A stretch of DNA of 5,812 nt from assembly GCA_000436755.1 (NCBI GenBank), contig FR887258.1:1-5812 (forward strand). Reading direction: 5' to 3'. This document shows positions 1 through 5,726 of the stretch, piece after piece. The position numbers were made by a program, and so were the translations under genes. The notes beneath the pieces were generated by a model, which was not told the origin of the DNA, ran no database searches, and was given only the letters and a program-made list of their open reading frames with translations. Source of the stretch: Clostridium sp. CAG:253. Lineage in GTDB: Bacteria > Bacillota > Clostridia > Lachnospirales > Lachnospiraceae. Every line of letters starts with the position of its first letter. The stretch's first letter is position 1.

Positions 1-20
1 GATTTCGCGACAGCGAAATC
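1..20. repeat. Short perfect inverted repeat at the window edge
   Basis: Eight bases, GATTTCGC, are repeated in inverted form as GCGAAATC around a GACA loop. The hairpin is stable for its size but has no T-run inside the window on the plus side. On the minus strand any tail would lie outside the window. It could be part of a terminator for something to the left or a small structured repeat, and I cannot decide which. Confidence 0.45.
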
Positions 21-87
21 TATTCAGTTATATTTTCTTGCTCTTTTATCTCTTTTGCTGCATTTTCTATTACCATTCAAGATGAAT

Positions 88-122
88 AAAAAAAGAGGCT
101 ATGTACTTATATAGCCTCTTTT
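88..122 (-). terminator. Intrinsic terminator ending the leftward transcription unit
   Basis: Twelve bases (91-102) pair perfectly with 111-122 around an 8-base loop, and the stem contains the core AGAGGCTAT. Read on the minus strand, the stem is followed by an uninterrupted run of seven T (complement of 88-94), the classic intrinsic layout. It lies just behind the decayed Ig-domain remnant and is the first terminator after the surface-protein gene, so it probably ends the helveticin-like and surface-protein transcript. The plus direction has a shorter T-run, so weak bidirectional action is possible. Confidence 0.85.
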
Positions 123-131
123 ACTTATGTT

Positions 132-394
132 TCAGTTACCGCTTACGATTACAATATCCCTGTTTGAACTTCTATAGCGAAACTATTCTATATGTCGTCA
201 GATAATTATTTTTCTTCTTGTCTGCAAGCACTGTGGATACTTTAATCTTGGCACTCTTTCCTTTTGTCAATGTGTAGCTGCTCTTTGTGCATTTACTTTC
301 TTTACATTGGTATTTTTATAACTCTTATCTGCACCTAATATAACTTTAGTTCCTTTCATTATACAGTACCAATCGTACCGTGAAATAACCTTTT
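132..394 (-). pseudogene. Decayed Ig-like (Big_2-type) C-terminal domain of a surface protein
   Basis: Translating the minus strand in all frames gives consecutive pieces of one recognisable domain. About 303-359 in one frame reads KGTKVILGADKSYKNTNVKK. At 172-300 a second frame gives SSYTLTKGKSAKIKVSTVLA followed by DKKKNNYLTT and a stop. At 132-176 a third frame gives YRSSNRDIVIVSGN and a stop. Taken together they match the start of the Ig-like repeats common in clostridial surface proteins: a TL-KGK-KIK strand, a lysine-rich loop, then Y-SSN---VSV. At least two frameshifts and three stops break it, and the rest of the domain is missing. A short stretch just after the intact gene's stop (about 371-394, KKGYFTVR) looks like the end of a fibronectin type III strand. 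The remnant is either the lost tail of the neighbouring gene or the end of a deleted paralogue. Family assignment is from recalled consensus, not a search. Confidence 0.6.
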
Positions 395-1771
395 TTATTT
401 ACATGTTATCTCAACAGCTTTTCCATATACTTTTATTCCGTTTATAACTTTATATGCTCTGATATATATCTTCTTTTTCCCTTTTAATTTACTCTTTTTG
501 ATAGTACATGAAGTCTTTTTTACACCTGAAATTTGTTTCAAAACCACTTCATTGAAACGATATTTTTTATCTGGTACAAATGAAATCTTGTAACCTTTAG
601 CTCCTGACAATGATTTCCAGTTCACCTTAACATTGCTTCCTTTTATTGTTGCTTTTGCACTCTTTACTTTTGTAGGTGCTGTACCAAGATTTTTAAATTT
701 ATAACCACGAGAAATCACATATTTTTTTATATCAGCTATAGGAGATAAATCATACTCATAATCTCCTGTATTTTGATATCCATATACAGTTGCACCCTTA
801 CCTACATTTATAATTTCTATATATCTTATAGTGGATGGAAGGTATATCCTATCAATTTTTGTTCCTGTCTCACCAAACAAGTTTCCATATATTTTTACTC
901 CGTTTACACCCTCAGTATATTTAACTTTTTTCAACGAAGTGCAGCCATTGAGTACAAATGTCTTGTTAATTGATATGGTAAGCTGTGTTAGTTTTCTTGC
1001 TGAACAAAATACAGCCGAATCTGCCTTTTTCACAGACTTAGGCATCACATATACACCATTCCTTGACTCTGGATATAAAACAAGCTCTGTCTTGCTCTTG
1101 TTGTACAACACGCCATCTATTGCAACATATTTTTTATTACCACTGTGAACATCAATTTTTTCAAGATTAGATGCAACATTATTGTATCTTACAAACATCT
1201 CATCCTCAGAATCATTACAGAATTCATTTGTAATAACCGAAATATCACTGACTGTTTCAGGCATTGTATACTCTGTCATTTTGCTCGGAAAAATAATGAT
1301 TTCTGTTTTGTCCTTATTATATAAAACATTATTTTCAACACAAAAATTTTCATTTGAAGCATCACATTCTATTGACACAAAATGATTTTTTTCTCTGCTA
1401 TCGTCACATATTTTTTTAACATCAGGGTGAAGCTTTAATGTATCATTGCCAGCACTCACCAAATATAATGTGCTGTAATCTGCTGAATAAAGTCCGCCTT
1501 CATATACTTTAAAATTTTTATTTCCATCTGCAACACAGATATCTGTTATCTCAGATGTCTCTGAAACATTCAATTTTATATCTTCAATATTTTCTGCAAC
1601 ATTCAATGTTCCACTGCCCGAAACCTCTGTCAATGTATTTCCTAAAACTTCAGTAGTCACCTCCGCAGATGCTTTTATGCCTCCGTTATACAGACCACAC
1701 CCCAAAATTAAGGCTAATAAAATACTACCAAAAAATACTGAAAAATGTTTTTTCGTAAAAAAATACTTCAT
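395..1771 (-). CDS. Secreted surface protein with BspA-like leucine-rich repeats and C-terminal Fn3 domain
   Basis: The 458-residue protein starts with a basic N-terminus and a hydrophobic segment (residues 9-24). A signal peptidase I site is plausible after KASA (residue 36). A poor lipobox (ILGC, Cys25) is an alternative. Residues about 78-121, 134-177 and 206-255 are three related modules of the form N--F-V--G-LYNKDKTEL-LYP----MP--V, typical of BspA-like (LRR_5) repeats. A more degenerate repeat follows (CTSLKKVKY, then IYLPSTIRYIEI). Residues about 365-458 form a fibronectin type III-like domain (VNWKSLSGAKGYKI, then YIRAYKVINGIKVYGK). Such proteins sit at the cell surface and often bind proteins or polysaccharides; the ligand here is unknown. 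The start is supported by a strong AAAGGGGAG ribosome binding site six bases upstream. The gene begins 51 bases after the helveticin-like gene with no terminator between, so co-transcription is likely. No sortase motif or S-layer anchor is visible. The protein may have lost an Ig-like tail, whose remains lie just downstream. Confidence 0.85.
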   Translation of the reverse strand: MKYFFTKKHFSVFFGSILLALILGCGLYNGGIKASAEVTTEVLGNTLTEVSGSGTLNVAENIEDIKLNVSETSEITDICVADGNKNFKVYEGGLYSADYSTLYLVSAGNDTLKLHPDVKKICDDSREKNHFVSIECDASNENFCVENNVLYNKDKTEIIIFPSKMTEYTMPETVSDISVITNEFCNDSEDEMFVRYNNVASNLEKIDVHSGNKKYVAIDGVLYNKSKTELVLYPESRNGVYVMPKSVKKADSAVFCSARKLTQLTISINKTFVLNGCTSLKKVKYTEGVNGVKIYGNLFGETGTKIDRIYLPSTIRYIEIINVGKGATVYGYQNTGDYEYDLSPIADIKKYVISRGYKFKNLGTAPTKVKSAKATIKGSNVKVNWKSLSGAKGYKISFVPDKKYRFNEVVLKQISGVKKTSCTIKKSKLKGKKKIYIRAYKVINGIKVYGKAVEITCK

Positions 1772-1822
1772 TGTAATCTCCCCTTTCCTTAAAATACATG
1801 TTATTAAGTTATTTTTTAATTA

Positions 1823-3049
1823 TTAAATACTGCTTCTAGGTACTGAATAAATATAGTTCTGTTTTCCATTTGCATTATGTTTAGCAATACCTATATATAA
1901 TGTTTTTGTATTTATGACATGAATACCTTCTATTTCATTATTATTTCCTGATAATGTAATTCCAACATTATCCATATAAGTTAATTGTGCCCCAACACTA
2001 TATCTCACCCTTGCAATCACTAGCTCTTTATTGGTATTCTCATCACCTGATGCAATATATACCGCATGCTTACCTGTACTACCTAAATTCGCCAAATCAA
2101 TTCCCTGAAACGATCCATTTGGTAAAACACAATTAGAACCATTTTGTACCACTGAATATTCACATGCATTCTTCATAACACTATTATTTGAAAAATATGC
2201 TAATTTAGTTCCATTTTCTACATTGTCTAATTGCAAATTAAATGTATCAAAATCATAAACGCTATATTGAATTGTATTAGAAGATGAACGTACCCACAAC
2301 ATTATTTTATCACCTGAAGTCGTTAAAGCTGCATTTACTCTCTCTACATCTGCGAACCTCGTATTTGTCATATTCGCATAATTCAAATTACAAAATCTAG
2401 TAATCTGTTGATTATCAATTGTAGAACCTGGTGAATACTGAATTCTTCCAATTTGTAAAGAATAATAATTCGTATCACCTGTTACTGTATTAACTATCAT
2501 ATTACTTTTCGTTGTTATTAAAAAATATTTTTTTCCATTATAAGTATAATTTTCAAGAGTAGAACCATGTCCAACATTTGTTAATGTCATATGGTCTATA
2601 TAAGTTGCTGTACCGCTTCCTGTTATCGAACACCTATTCAATCGTACATTACCATCTCCCATATGTTGTGTAACATATACATAACTTGAATCAACATAAA
2701 AATTTTGCATTGCACGACTAGATGGTAAATTAGTTATTTTATATAGCAATGTTGGAGTTACATATTCACTTGGATTTCCACCCAGCCATTGAGCGTTTAT
2801 CAATTCATCTGTAAATCCATTTTTTTCACAATATGCTAAATATTCATCTACCGTATTAAAATCATCAATATAATAGCGTTCTTTCTTGTACCTAATTTCA
2901 TCTTCAACCTCCCCAATAACACCACCAGTTTCATCATATCCTACTCCATTAATATATGTATTCTCACTTGCTTCTGTTACATAATCATTTGCAAAATATG
3001 GTACAATCATTGATATACATAATGCTCCAATTAATATTTTTTTCTTCAT
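1823..3049 (-). CDS. Helveticin J family class III bacteriocin-like secreted protein
   Basis: This 408-residue protein has a signal peptide (MKKK, then a hydrophobic stretch at residues 5-19, cleavage probably near TEA, residue 27). The body from about residue 100 follows the helveticin J family in order: LLYKITNLPSSRAMQNFYVD (102-120), MTLTNVGHGSTLE (154-166), YFLITTKSN (175-183), QIGRIQYSPGST (199-210), RVNAALTTSGDKIMLWVRS (237-255), QYSVYDFDTFNLQLD (261-275), SFQGIDLANLGS (313-324) and EIEGIHVINTKTLYIGIA (372-389). Helveticin J from Lactobacillus helveticus is a large heat-labile bacteriocin of about 330 residues. This copy is longer because of a signal peptide and a roughly 70-residue N-terminal segment containing YYIDDFNTVDEYLAYCEKNG. 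Family membership is well supported by motif order, but killing activity is only inferred because many homologues are untested. The ribosome binding site (GTGAGAG) is moderate. It is the first gene of a likely pair with the surface protein downstream. No immunity gene is recognisable nearby. Confidence 0.82.
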   Translation of the reverse strand: MKKKILIGALCISMIVPYFANDYVTEASENTYINGVGYDETGGVIGEVEDEIRYKKERYYIDDFNTVDEYLAYCEKNGFTDELINAQWLGGNPSEYVTPTLLYKITNLPSSRAMQNFYVDSSYVYVTQHMGDGNVRLNRCSITGSGTATYIDHMTLTNVGHGSTLENYTYNGKKYFLITTKSNMIVNTVTGDTNYYSLQIGRIQYSPGSTIDNQQITRFCNLNYANMTNTRFADVERVNAALTTSGDKIMLWVRSSSNTIQYSVYDFDTFNLQLDNVENGTKLAYFSNNSVMKNACEYSVVQNGSNCVLPNGSFQGIDLANLGSTGKHAVYIASGDENTNKELVIARVRYSVGAQLTYMDNVGITLSGNNNEIEGIHVINTKTLYIGIAKHNANGKQNYIYSVPRSSI

Positions 3050-3072
3050 ACTCTCACACTTTTTCGGAAATT

Positions 3073-3111
3073 ATTATACTTCCAAAATCCTTTCTTGTTT
3101 TTTTAATTATA
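3073..3111 (-). promoter_or_regulatory. Candidate -10 boxes upstream of the helveticin-like gene
   Basis: Two exact TATAAT sequences occur on the minus strand, at 3073-3078 (24 bases before the start codon) and at 3106-3111 (57 bases before). Neither has a convincing -35 box at the usual spacing; the best match for the nearer one is AAAACA. In an AT-rich region chance TATAAT matches are common, so these are only candidates for a local promoter that would keep the gene expressed despite the insertion element upstream. Confidence 0.3.
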
Positions 3112-3119
3112 AACCATTG

Positions 3120-3215
3120 CTAATTTACATTTTTACTCCAGTAAAATTCTCCTCTCCCTGTCCCTACGCATATATTAACAAACATAACAAAAACGATTTA
3201 TGTTTGTCGCTTCAT
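3120..3215 (-). pseudogene. Small reading frame (31 codons) with one in-frame stop, next to a strong RBS
   Basis: On the minus strand one frame from ATG (3213-3215) to TAG (3120-3122) reads MKRQT, a TAA stop at codon 6 (3198-3200), then IVFVMFVNIC and VGTGRGEFYWSKNVN. Without the TAA it would be a 31-residue peptide with a basic start, a short hydrophobic core and a polar, aromatic tail. A near-perfect Shine-Dalgarno sequence (3216-3223) abuts the ATG, closer than is normal for efficient initiation. Translation could instead restart at the internal ATG (3183-3185). Alternatives are a five-codon leader peptide (MKRQT) or a non-coding repeat that merely looks open. I do not recognise a family. 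The IS630 element inserted immediately upstream of the ribosome binding site. Confidence 0.35.
3178..3207 (-). repeat. Ten-base inverted repeat between the strong RBS and the helveticin-like gene
   Basis: ACAAACATAA (3178-3187) pairs perfectly with TTATGTTTGT (3198-3207) around a 10-base loop. On the minus-strand RNA it forms a hairpin starting six bases after the extended ribosome binding site, and its 5' arm contains the TAA that breaks the small frame. The stem is AT-rich and lacks a T-run, so it is not a normal terminator. It could be a leader hairpin or just local AT-rich symmetry. Confidence 0.4.
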
Positions 3216-3223
3216 CACCTCCT
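3214..3223 (-). promoter_or_regulatory. Extended Shine-Dalgarno sequence (AGGAGGTGAT)
   Basis: Ten consecutive bases on the minus strand are complementary to the 3' end of 16S rRNA, longer than the other ribosome binding sites here. It begins in the TA dinucleotide that flanks the left end of the IS630 element. In the sequence as it would be without the insertion, it lies about 23 bases after the likely start point of the promoter at 4542-4570, so it was probably that transcript's ribosome binding site. Confidence 0.6.
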
Positions 3224-3224
3224 A

Positions 3225-3248
3225 GTATATCGAATAATAATTAAATGG
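3225..3248. repeat. IS630 terminal inverted repeat, left end
   Basis: Read inward on the plus strand it starts GTATATCGAATAATAA. Compared base by base with the right end it matches at 17 of 24 positions, including the outermost five and the innermost three. The last codons and the TAA stop of the transposase fall inside it. Confidence 0.78.
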
Positions 3249-4431
3249 TCATATCAATATTTGATTTTACACCCGCTTTATTTGCTTCTTCCTGGCTTAT
3301 ATCGTCCATTTTGTAAGTCCAATGATACACAATAGGTTCTCTGTTGACTTCTTCAAAGTACAAATAAATCCGATCCTCAAGTTCTTGTTTTGAGTTTACA
3401 CGGATACCTCGCAGCATCTGCTTTGTCATCTTACTGAAGAAGCTTTCTACCAGATTCAACCAGGAACCATGCTTGGGTGTAAAAACAAACACAAAACGCC
3501 CTTCCGGACAAGTGGAAAGGTAATTTCGAGTCTCTTTTGATTTATGAGCAGAATGGTTGTCACAAATGATGCGGATTACATCTCCTGCGGGATATCTTTC
3601 ATCCAATTTTTTCAAAATAGTGATAAAATCTGAACTTTTGTGTGTTTCACTTACCAATGGAATTGCTTCTCCTGTAAGCAGATCAAGTCCTGCCAATAAT
3701 GACAATGTACCTAGCCGCTTATATTCTGCATCACGATAGATGCATCCGGTTTTCATTGTTGGTCGTAAATCGGCTCCTGTTGTAGCAATTGCCTGAATGC
3801 CCGGTTTTTCATCACAGGATACCGTATGAATCATAGGTTCATTTTCTGGAATAATGACTCTTCCTTCTTCATCAAACTGCATGGAGATTTGTTTGTAAAC
3901 CAGAAGAACATCATGCAGTTTTTCTTCAAAGTCAGGGTCACGTTTTTCACAGTAATACTTGATTTTAAAGGGCTTGATATCTGATCTGCGAAGCAGTTTC
4001 TGCAGCATTGGTTTTGTCATAGTGGCAAGTCTGGGAAATCCTGCTCCGTCTGCATTTTTCTGGATGTGTTGATGAAGATTTTTGAGAGTCCACATTTCCT
4101 GGGAATAACCTAAATCTGCCGGACGCTGGCATGCAACATTAATAATCCAAGCAACTGCATCATCTGTAATTTCAACAGGACGTCCTTTCCGCTGCTCATC
4201 AAAAAGTGCACCGGAAACTCCCTTGTTTTTAAACTTATTAATACAGAGGTTTACAGTCTTAATATTAACATCCAGACGCTCCGCAATTGCTTTGTTTGAT
4301 TCGCCTTGAGCTTTATATAAAAGCATCTTAGCTCGCTCAACAACCTGTGCCTGTATAGTTCTTTGTCTAACCAGAGACTGTAAATATTCAACATCACTAT
4401 TTGATAATTCAATTGCTTTTGCTAATGCCAT
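3241..4431 (-). CDS. IS630-family DDE transposase, apparently intact
   Basis: The protein has 396 residues when started at ATG 4431. This start is preferred over one 16 codons upstream because GAGGTG lies six bases before it and the sequence MALAKAIELS fits a domain start. Residues about 20-70 form a helix-turn-helix DNA-binding domain (SNKAIAERLDVNIKTVNLCI), followed by a GRP linker. The catalytic DDE domain covers about 195-375. D207 lies in SCDEKPG, D291 in IICDNHSAH and E329 in HGSWLNLVESFF, with 37 residues between the second Asp and the Glu. All three catalytic residues are present and no frameshift is needed, unlike the decayed copy to its right. The enzyme cuts and rejoins the element's ends at TA targets. 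Expression probably comes from the element's own extended -10 promoter, with possible help from the outside promoter at 4542-4570, which points the same way. Confidence 0.93.
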   Translation of the reverse strand: MALAKAIELSNSDVEYLQSLVRQRTIQAQVVERAKMLLYKAQGESNKAIAERLDVNIKTVNLCINKFKNKGVSGALFDEQRKGRPVEITDDAVAWIINVACQRPADLGYSQEMWTLKNLHQHIQKNADGAGFPRLATMTKPMLQKLLRRSDIKPFKIKYYCEKRDPDFEEKLHDVLLVYKQISMQFDEEGRVIIPENEPMIHTVSCDEKPGIQAIATTGADLRPTMKTGCIYRDAEYKRLGTLSLLAGLDLLTGEAIPLVSETHKSSDFITILKKLDERYPAGDVIRIICDNHSAHKSKETRNYLSTCPEGRFVFVFTPKHGSWLNLVESFFSKMTKQMLRGIRVNSKQELEDRIYLYFEEVNREPIVYHWTYKMDDISQEEANKAGVKSNIDMTI

Positions 4432-4437
4432 AACCAA

Positions 4438-4443
4438 CACCTC
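4438..4443 (-). promoter_or_regulatory. Ribosome binding site fixing the transposase start
   Basis: GAGGTG on the minus strand is followed by six bases and then ATG (4429-4431). The longer frame from ATG 4479 has no comparable site, so the shorter start is chosen. Confidence 0.75.
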
Positions 4444-4461
4444 GGAAATTTTGATGATTAG

Positions 4462-4470
4462 ATTATAGCA
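4462..4470 (-). promoter_or_regulatory. Extended -10 promoter inside the IS630 element
   Basis: The minus strand reads TGCTATAAT, an extended -10 motif (TG, one base, exact TATAAT), 30 bases upstream of the transposase start. No good -35 box is seen, which extended -10 promoters can tolerate. It is internal to the element and would give the transposase its own transcription. Confidence 0.55.
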
Positions 4471-4487
4471 TAGAAGCAAAAATATAT

Positions 4488-4511
4488 CCAGATATTTATT
4501 TTATGTTATAC
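4488..4511. repeat. IS630 terminal inverted repeat, right end
   Basis: Read inward on the minus strand it starts GTATAACATAAAATAA and mirrors the left end at 17 of 24 positions. It is followed outside by TAG, completing the TA duplication. Confidence 0.78.
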
Positions 4512-4541
4512 TAGTTAAAATTTTTTTACTTTCTTCTCTAT

Positions 4542-4570
4542 AATATATCACACATTTCTATTTTATTCAA
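4542..4570 (-). promoter_or_regulatory. SigmaA-type promoter now separated from its gene by the insertion
   Basis: On the minus strand TTGAAT (4565-4570) and TATATT (4542-4547) are separated by exactly 17 bases. They match the -35 and -10 consensus at four and five of six positions. An AT-rich stretch precedes the -35 box, as does a small inverted repeat (TTACAG at 4580-4585 and CTGTAA at 4597-4602) that could be an operator. Transcription would start near 4535 and enter the IS630 element 24 bases later, reading in the transposase direction. Without the element, the same transcript would reach the AGGAGGTG ribosome binding site after about 23 bases. I see nothing else recognisable between 4603 and 4719. 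Confidence 0.6.
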
Positions 4571-4719
4571 GCTATAATTTTACAGAATTATTTTCGCTGT
4601 AACCCTTTTAAGGGCTTGTGATAAAACAGATTTCCTACAGCAGCACGCTTTCGCTTGGAGAAAAGCACAATGGATGCATAAATGGACATACTACTGTGCT
4701 GGCATATTGATATTTAGCA

Positions 4720-4752
4720 TTACAACAACTTCCTATTCGGAAGCTGTTGTAA
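4720..4752 (-). terminator. Strong hairpin across the stop codon of the decayed transposase
   Basis: TTACAACAACTTCC (4720-4733) pairs with GGAAGCTGTTGTAA (4739-4752) around a five-base loop. The single mismatch becomes a G-U pair in the minus-strand RNA. The hairpin includes the last codons and part of the stop codon of the transposase remnant. No T-run follows, so it is not a standard intrinsic terminator. It may limit transcription or translation at the element's edge. Confidence 0.45.
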
Positions 4753-5442
4753 ACGTAGGATACAATGAACTCAACTTCACTCTTGCATCTGCAGTTCGGA
4801 ACTGCCAATTAACTTTTGCTGCGACTTTATTACGCTCGACTTCCCATGCAGCTAACTCTTCACGAAGACTTGCAATGTTTTCAATCCTTCGTGACAAACA
4901 CTGTCTGGTCATTACATTCAGTTCTATTTCTGCAATGTCAAGCCAGCTTCCATGTTTGGGTGTATAGTGAATTTCCAAACGCTTGATAATCCGTCTTGCT
5001 GCAGGTACCATTCCTGACATATTCCGAATCTGTTTTCTGATTGTCACCCGGACGCATGGGCAGTGGTTTCCTTGCATCGCCCAGTAACTGGTAAGGCTTT
5101 TCGTCCATGCATACAACTGGTCTTTCAGGATTGTATGGGAGTTCATATACATCAAGGACATCTTCCATACATGCTATAAATTCGGCATCATCTTTTTGGG
5201 GGATGCACCAGTAGTCGTTTTTGTGAGGTCGAAGTTTGTTTTTTTAAGGCTCTTCGGATTGCCTCACGGCTGACCGGAGTATCAAGAACAATTTTTGCTT
5301 TCTCTTCCAGAAGCCGGATGGTCCACCTTGAATGTCCTTCCGGCACCGGACCACAGGCAAGTTCAATGATACGGGCTTCAGCACGTCCAAGTACATATGT
5401 ATCCTCTTCTTCTCTGACAGGAACAATTATCCAATCCTTATA
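4733..5442 (-). pseudogene. Decayed IS630-family transposase, different subfamily from the intact copy
   Basis: Three minus-strand reading frames add up to one transposase. From about 5442 to 5246 the first frame gives LGRAEARIIELACGPVPEG, then SRWTIRLLEEKAKI and [12 protein letters not shown]. At a seven-A run (5239-5245) the frame shifts, and the second frame continues [32 protein letters not shown] (containing the first catalytic Asp) and [10 protein letters not shown]. Near 4999-5004 (CTGCAG) the sequence jumps to a third frame, reading [20 protein letters not shown], with the third catalytic residue Glu, and on to the stop. The segment with the second catalytic Asp (usually in an MDNLNTH-like motif) is missing, roughly 60-70 residues by comparison with family members I recall. 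The N-terminal helix-turn-helix is not recognisable either. It cannot make an active enzyme. The [14 protein letters not shown] block differs clearly from the [14 protein letters not shown] block of the neighbouring intact element, so this is a separate, older insertion. Its ends were not found. Confidence 0.82.
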
Positions 5443-5505
5443 TTATGGACGCTGCATTCCTTCTCGAACAAACAACTCAAGTGTCGTTTCTTCCTCAATT
5501 CCTTC

Positions 5506-5629
5506 TTACATCAGCGCAGCCTTTGCCTTGTTAAATGCTATTTTCAAAATTTTACCAAATCCTATTAATGAATAAAATTGTGCAACAAATACAAGTGCAT
5601 TACCCCCTATAAGTATCTATCAGTGACAT
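5506..5629 (-). pseudogene. Small reading frame with strong RBS, broken by a frameshift in a G-run
   Basis: ATG at 5627-5629 is preceded by GGAGGTG (5633-5639) with good spacing. The frame reads MSLIDTYRG and stops at once. Shifting by one base within the five-G run (5603-5607) gives GNALVFVAQFYSLIGFGK, then ILKIAFNKAKAALM and a stop at 5506-5508. The joined product would be about 41 residues, with a hydrophobic centre and a cationic, probably amphipathic C-terminal half. I do not recognise it. It may be a small membrane-active peptide gene that has decayed, the 5' end of the neighbouring transposase remnant, or a chance open stretch. A TATAAT at 5649-5654 is a weak candidate -10 box. Confidence 0.35.
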
Positions 5630-5726
5630 AAGCACCTCCACAAAATATATTATAATAAATATTTTAGCACAATATTCTATACGTAGATAGTACCAATCCT
5701 TTTTTACAATAACATGTCTATAAAAA

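Larger units (their letters stand above)
3225..4511 (-). mobile_element. Complete IS630-family insertion sequence with TA target duplication
   Basis: The element is 1287 bases long and carries a single transposase gene. Its imperfect terminal inverted repeats (3225-3248 and 4488-4511) match at 17 of 24 positions, both beginning GTATA and ending TGG. The left flank reads CTA (3222-3224) and the right flank TAG (4512-4514). This is what insertion into a CTAG site with duplication of the central TA would give, a well-known IS630 preference. The transposase stop codon lies inside the left repeat, as in other compact IS elements. Open frame, intact catalytic residues and clean ends suggest a recent or still mobile copy. 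Confidence 0.85.

Noticed and set aside
20..76. An 18-codon minus-strand frame (MVIENAAKEIKEQENITE)
   Set aside because: It directly follows the T-run of the terminator, has no ribosome binding site and a stop codon abuts its ATG, so expression is unlikely.
773..1385. Plus-strand reading frames opposite the surface-protein gene
   Set aside because: They lie wholly inside the minus-strand gene, lack ribosome binding sites and encode low-complexity, serine- and phenylalanine-rich sequence typical of antisense shadows.
3117..3335. Plus-strand frame of 72 codons over the left IS end
   Set aside because: It overlaps the end of the transposase and the small minus-strand frame, has no ribosome binding site and no family resemblance.
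4603..4719. Possible remnant of another mobile element or RNA between the promoter and the decayed transposase
   Set aside because: Only short, weak inverted repeats were seen (for example CCCTT/AAGGG and GCTTT/AAAGC); no coding potential or recognisable ends.
5239..5245. Programmed -1 frameshift site (A7) in the decayed transposase
   Set aside because: Joining the two pieces needs a +1 shift (or a two-base change), not -1, and the gene also lacks a catalytic segment, so simple decay explains it better.
3225..5442. Composite transposon made of two IS630 copies
   Set aside because: The two transposases belong to different subfamilies, one is broken, and no cargo gene lies between them.
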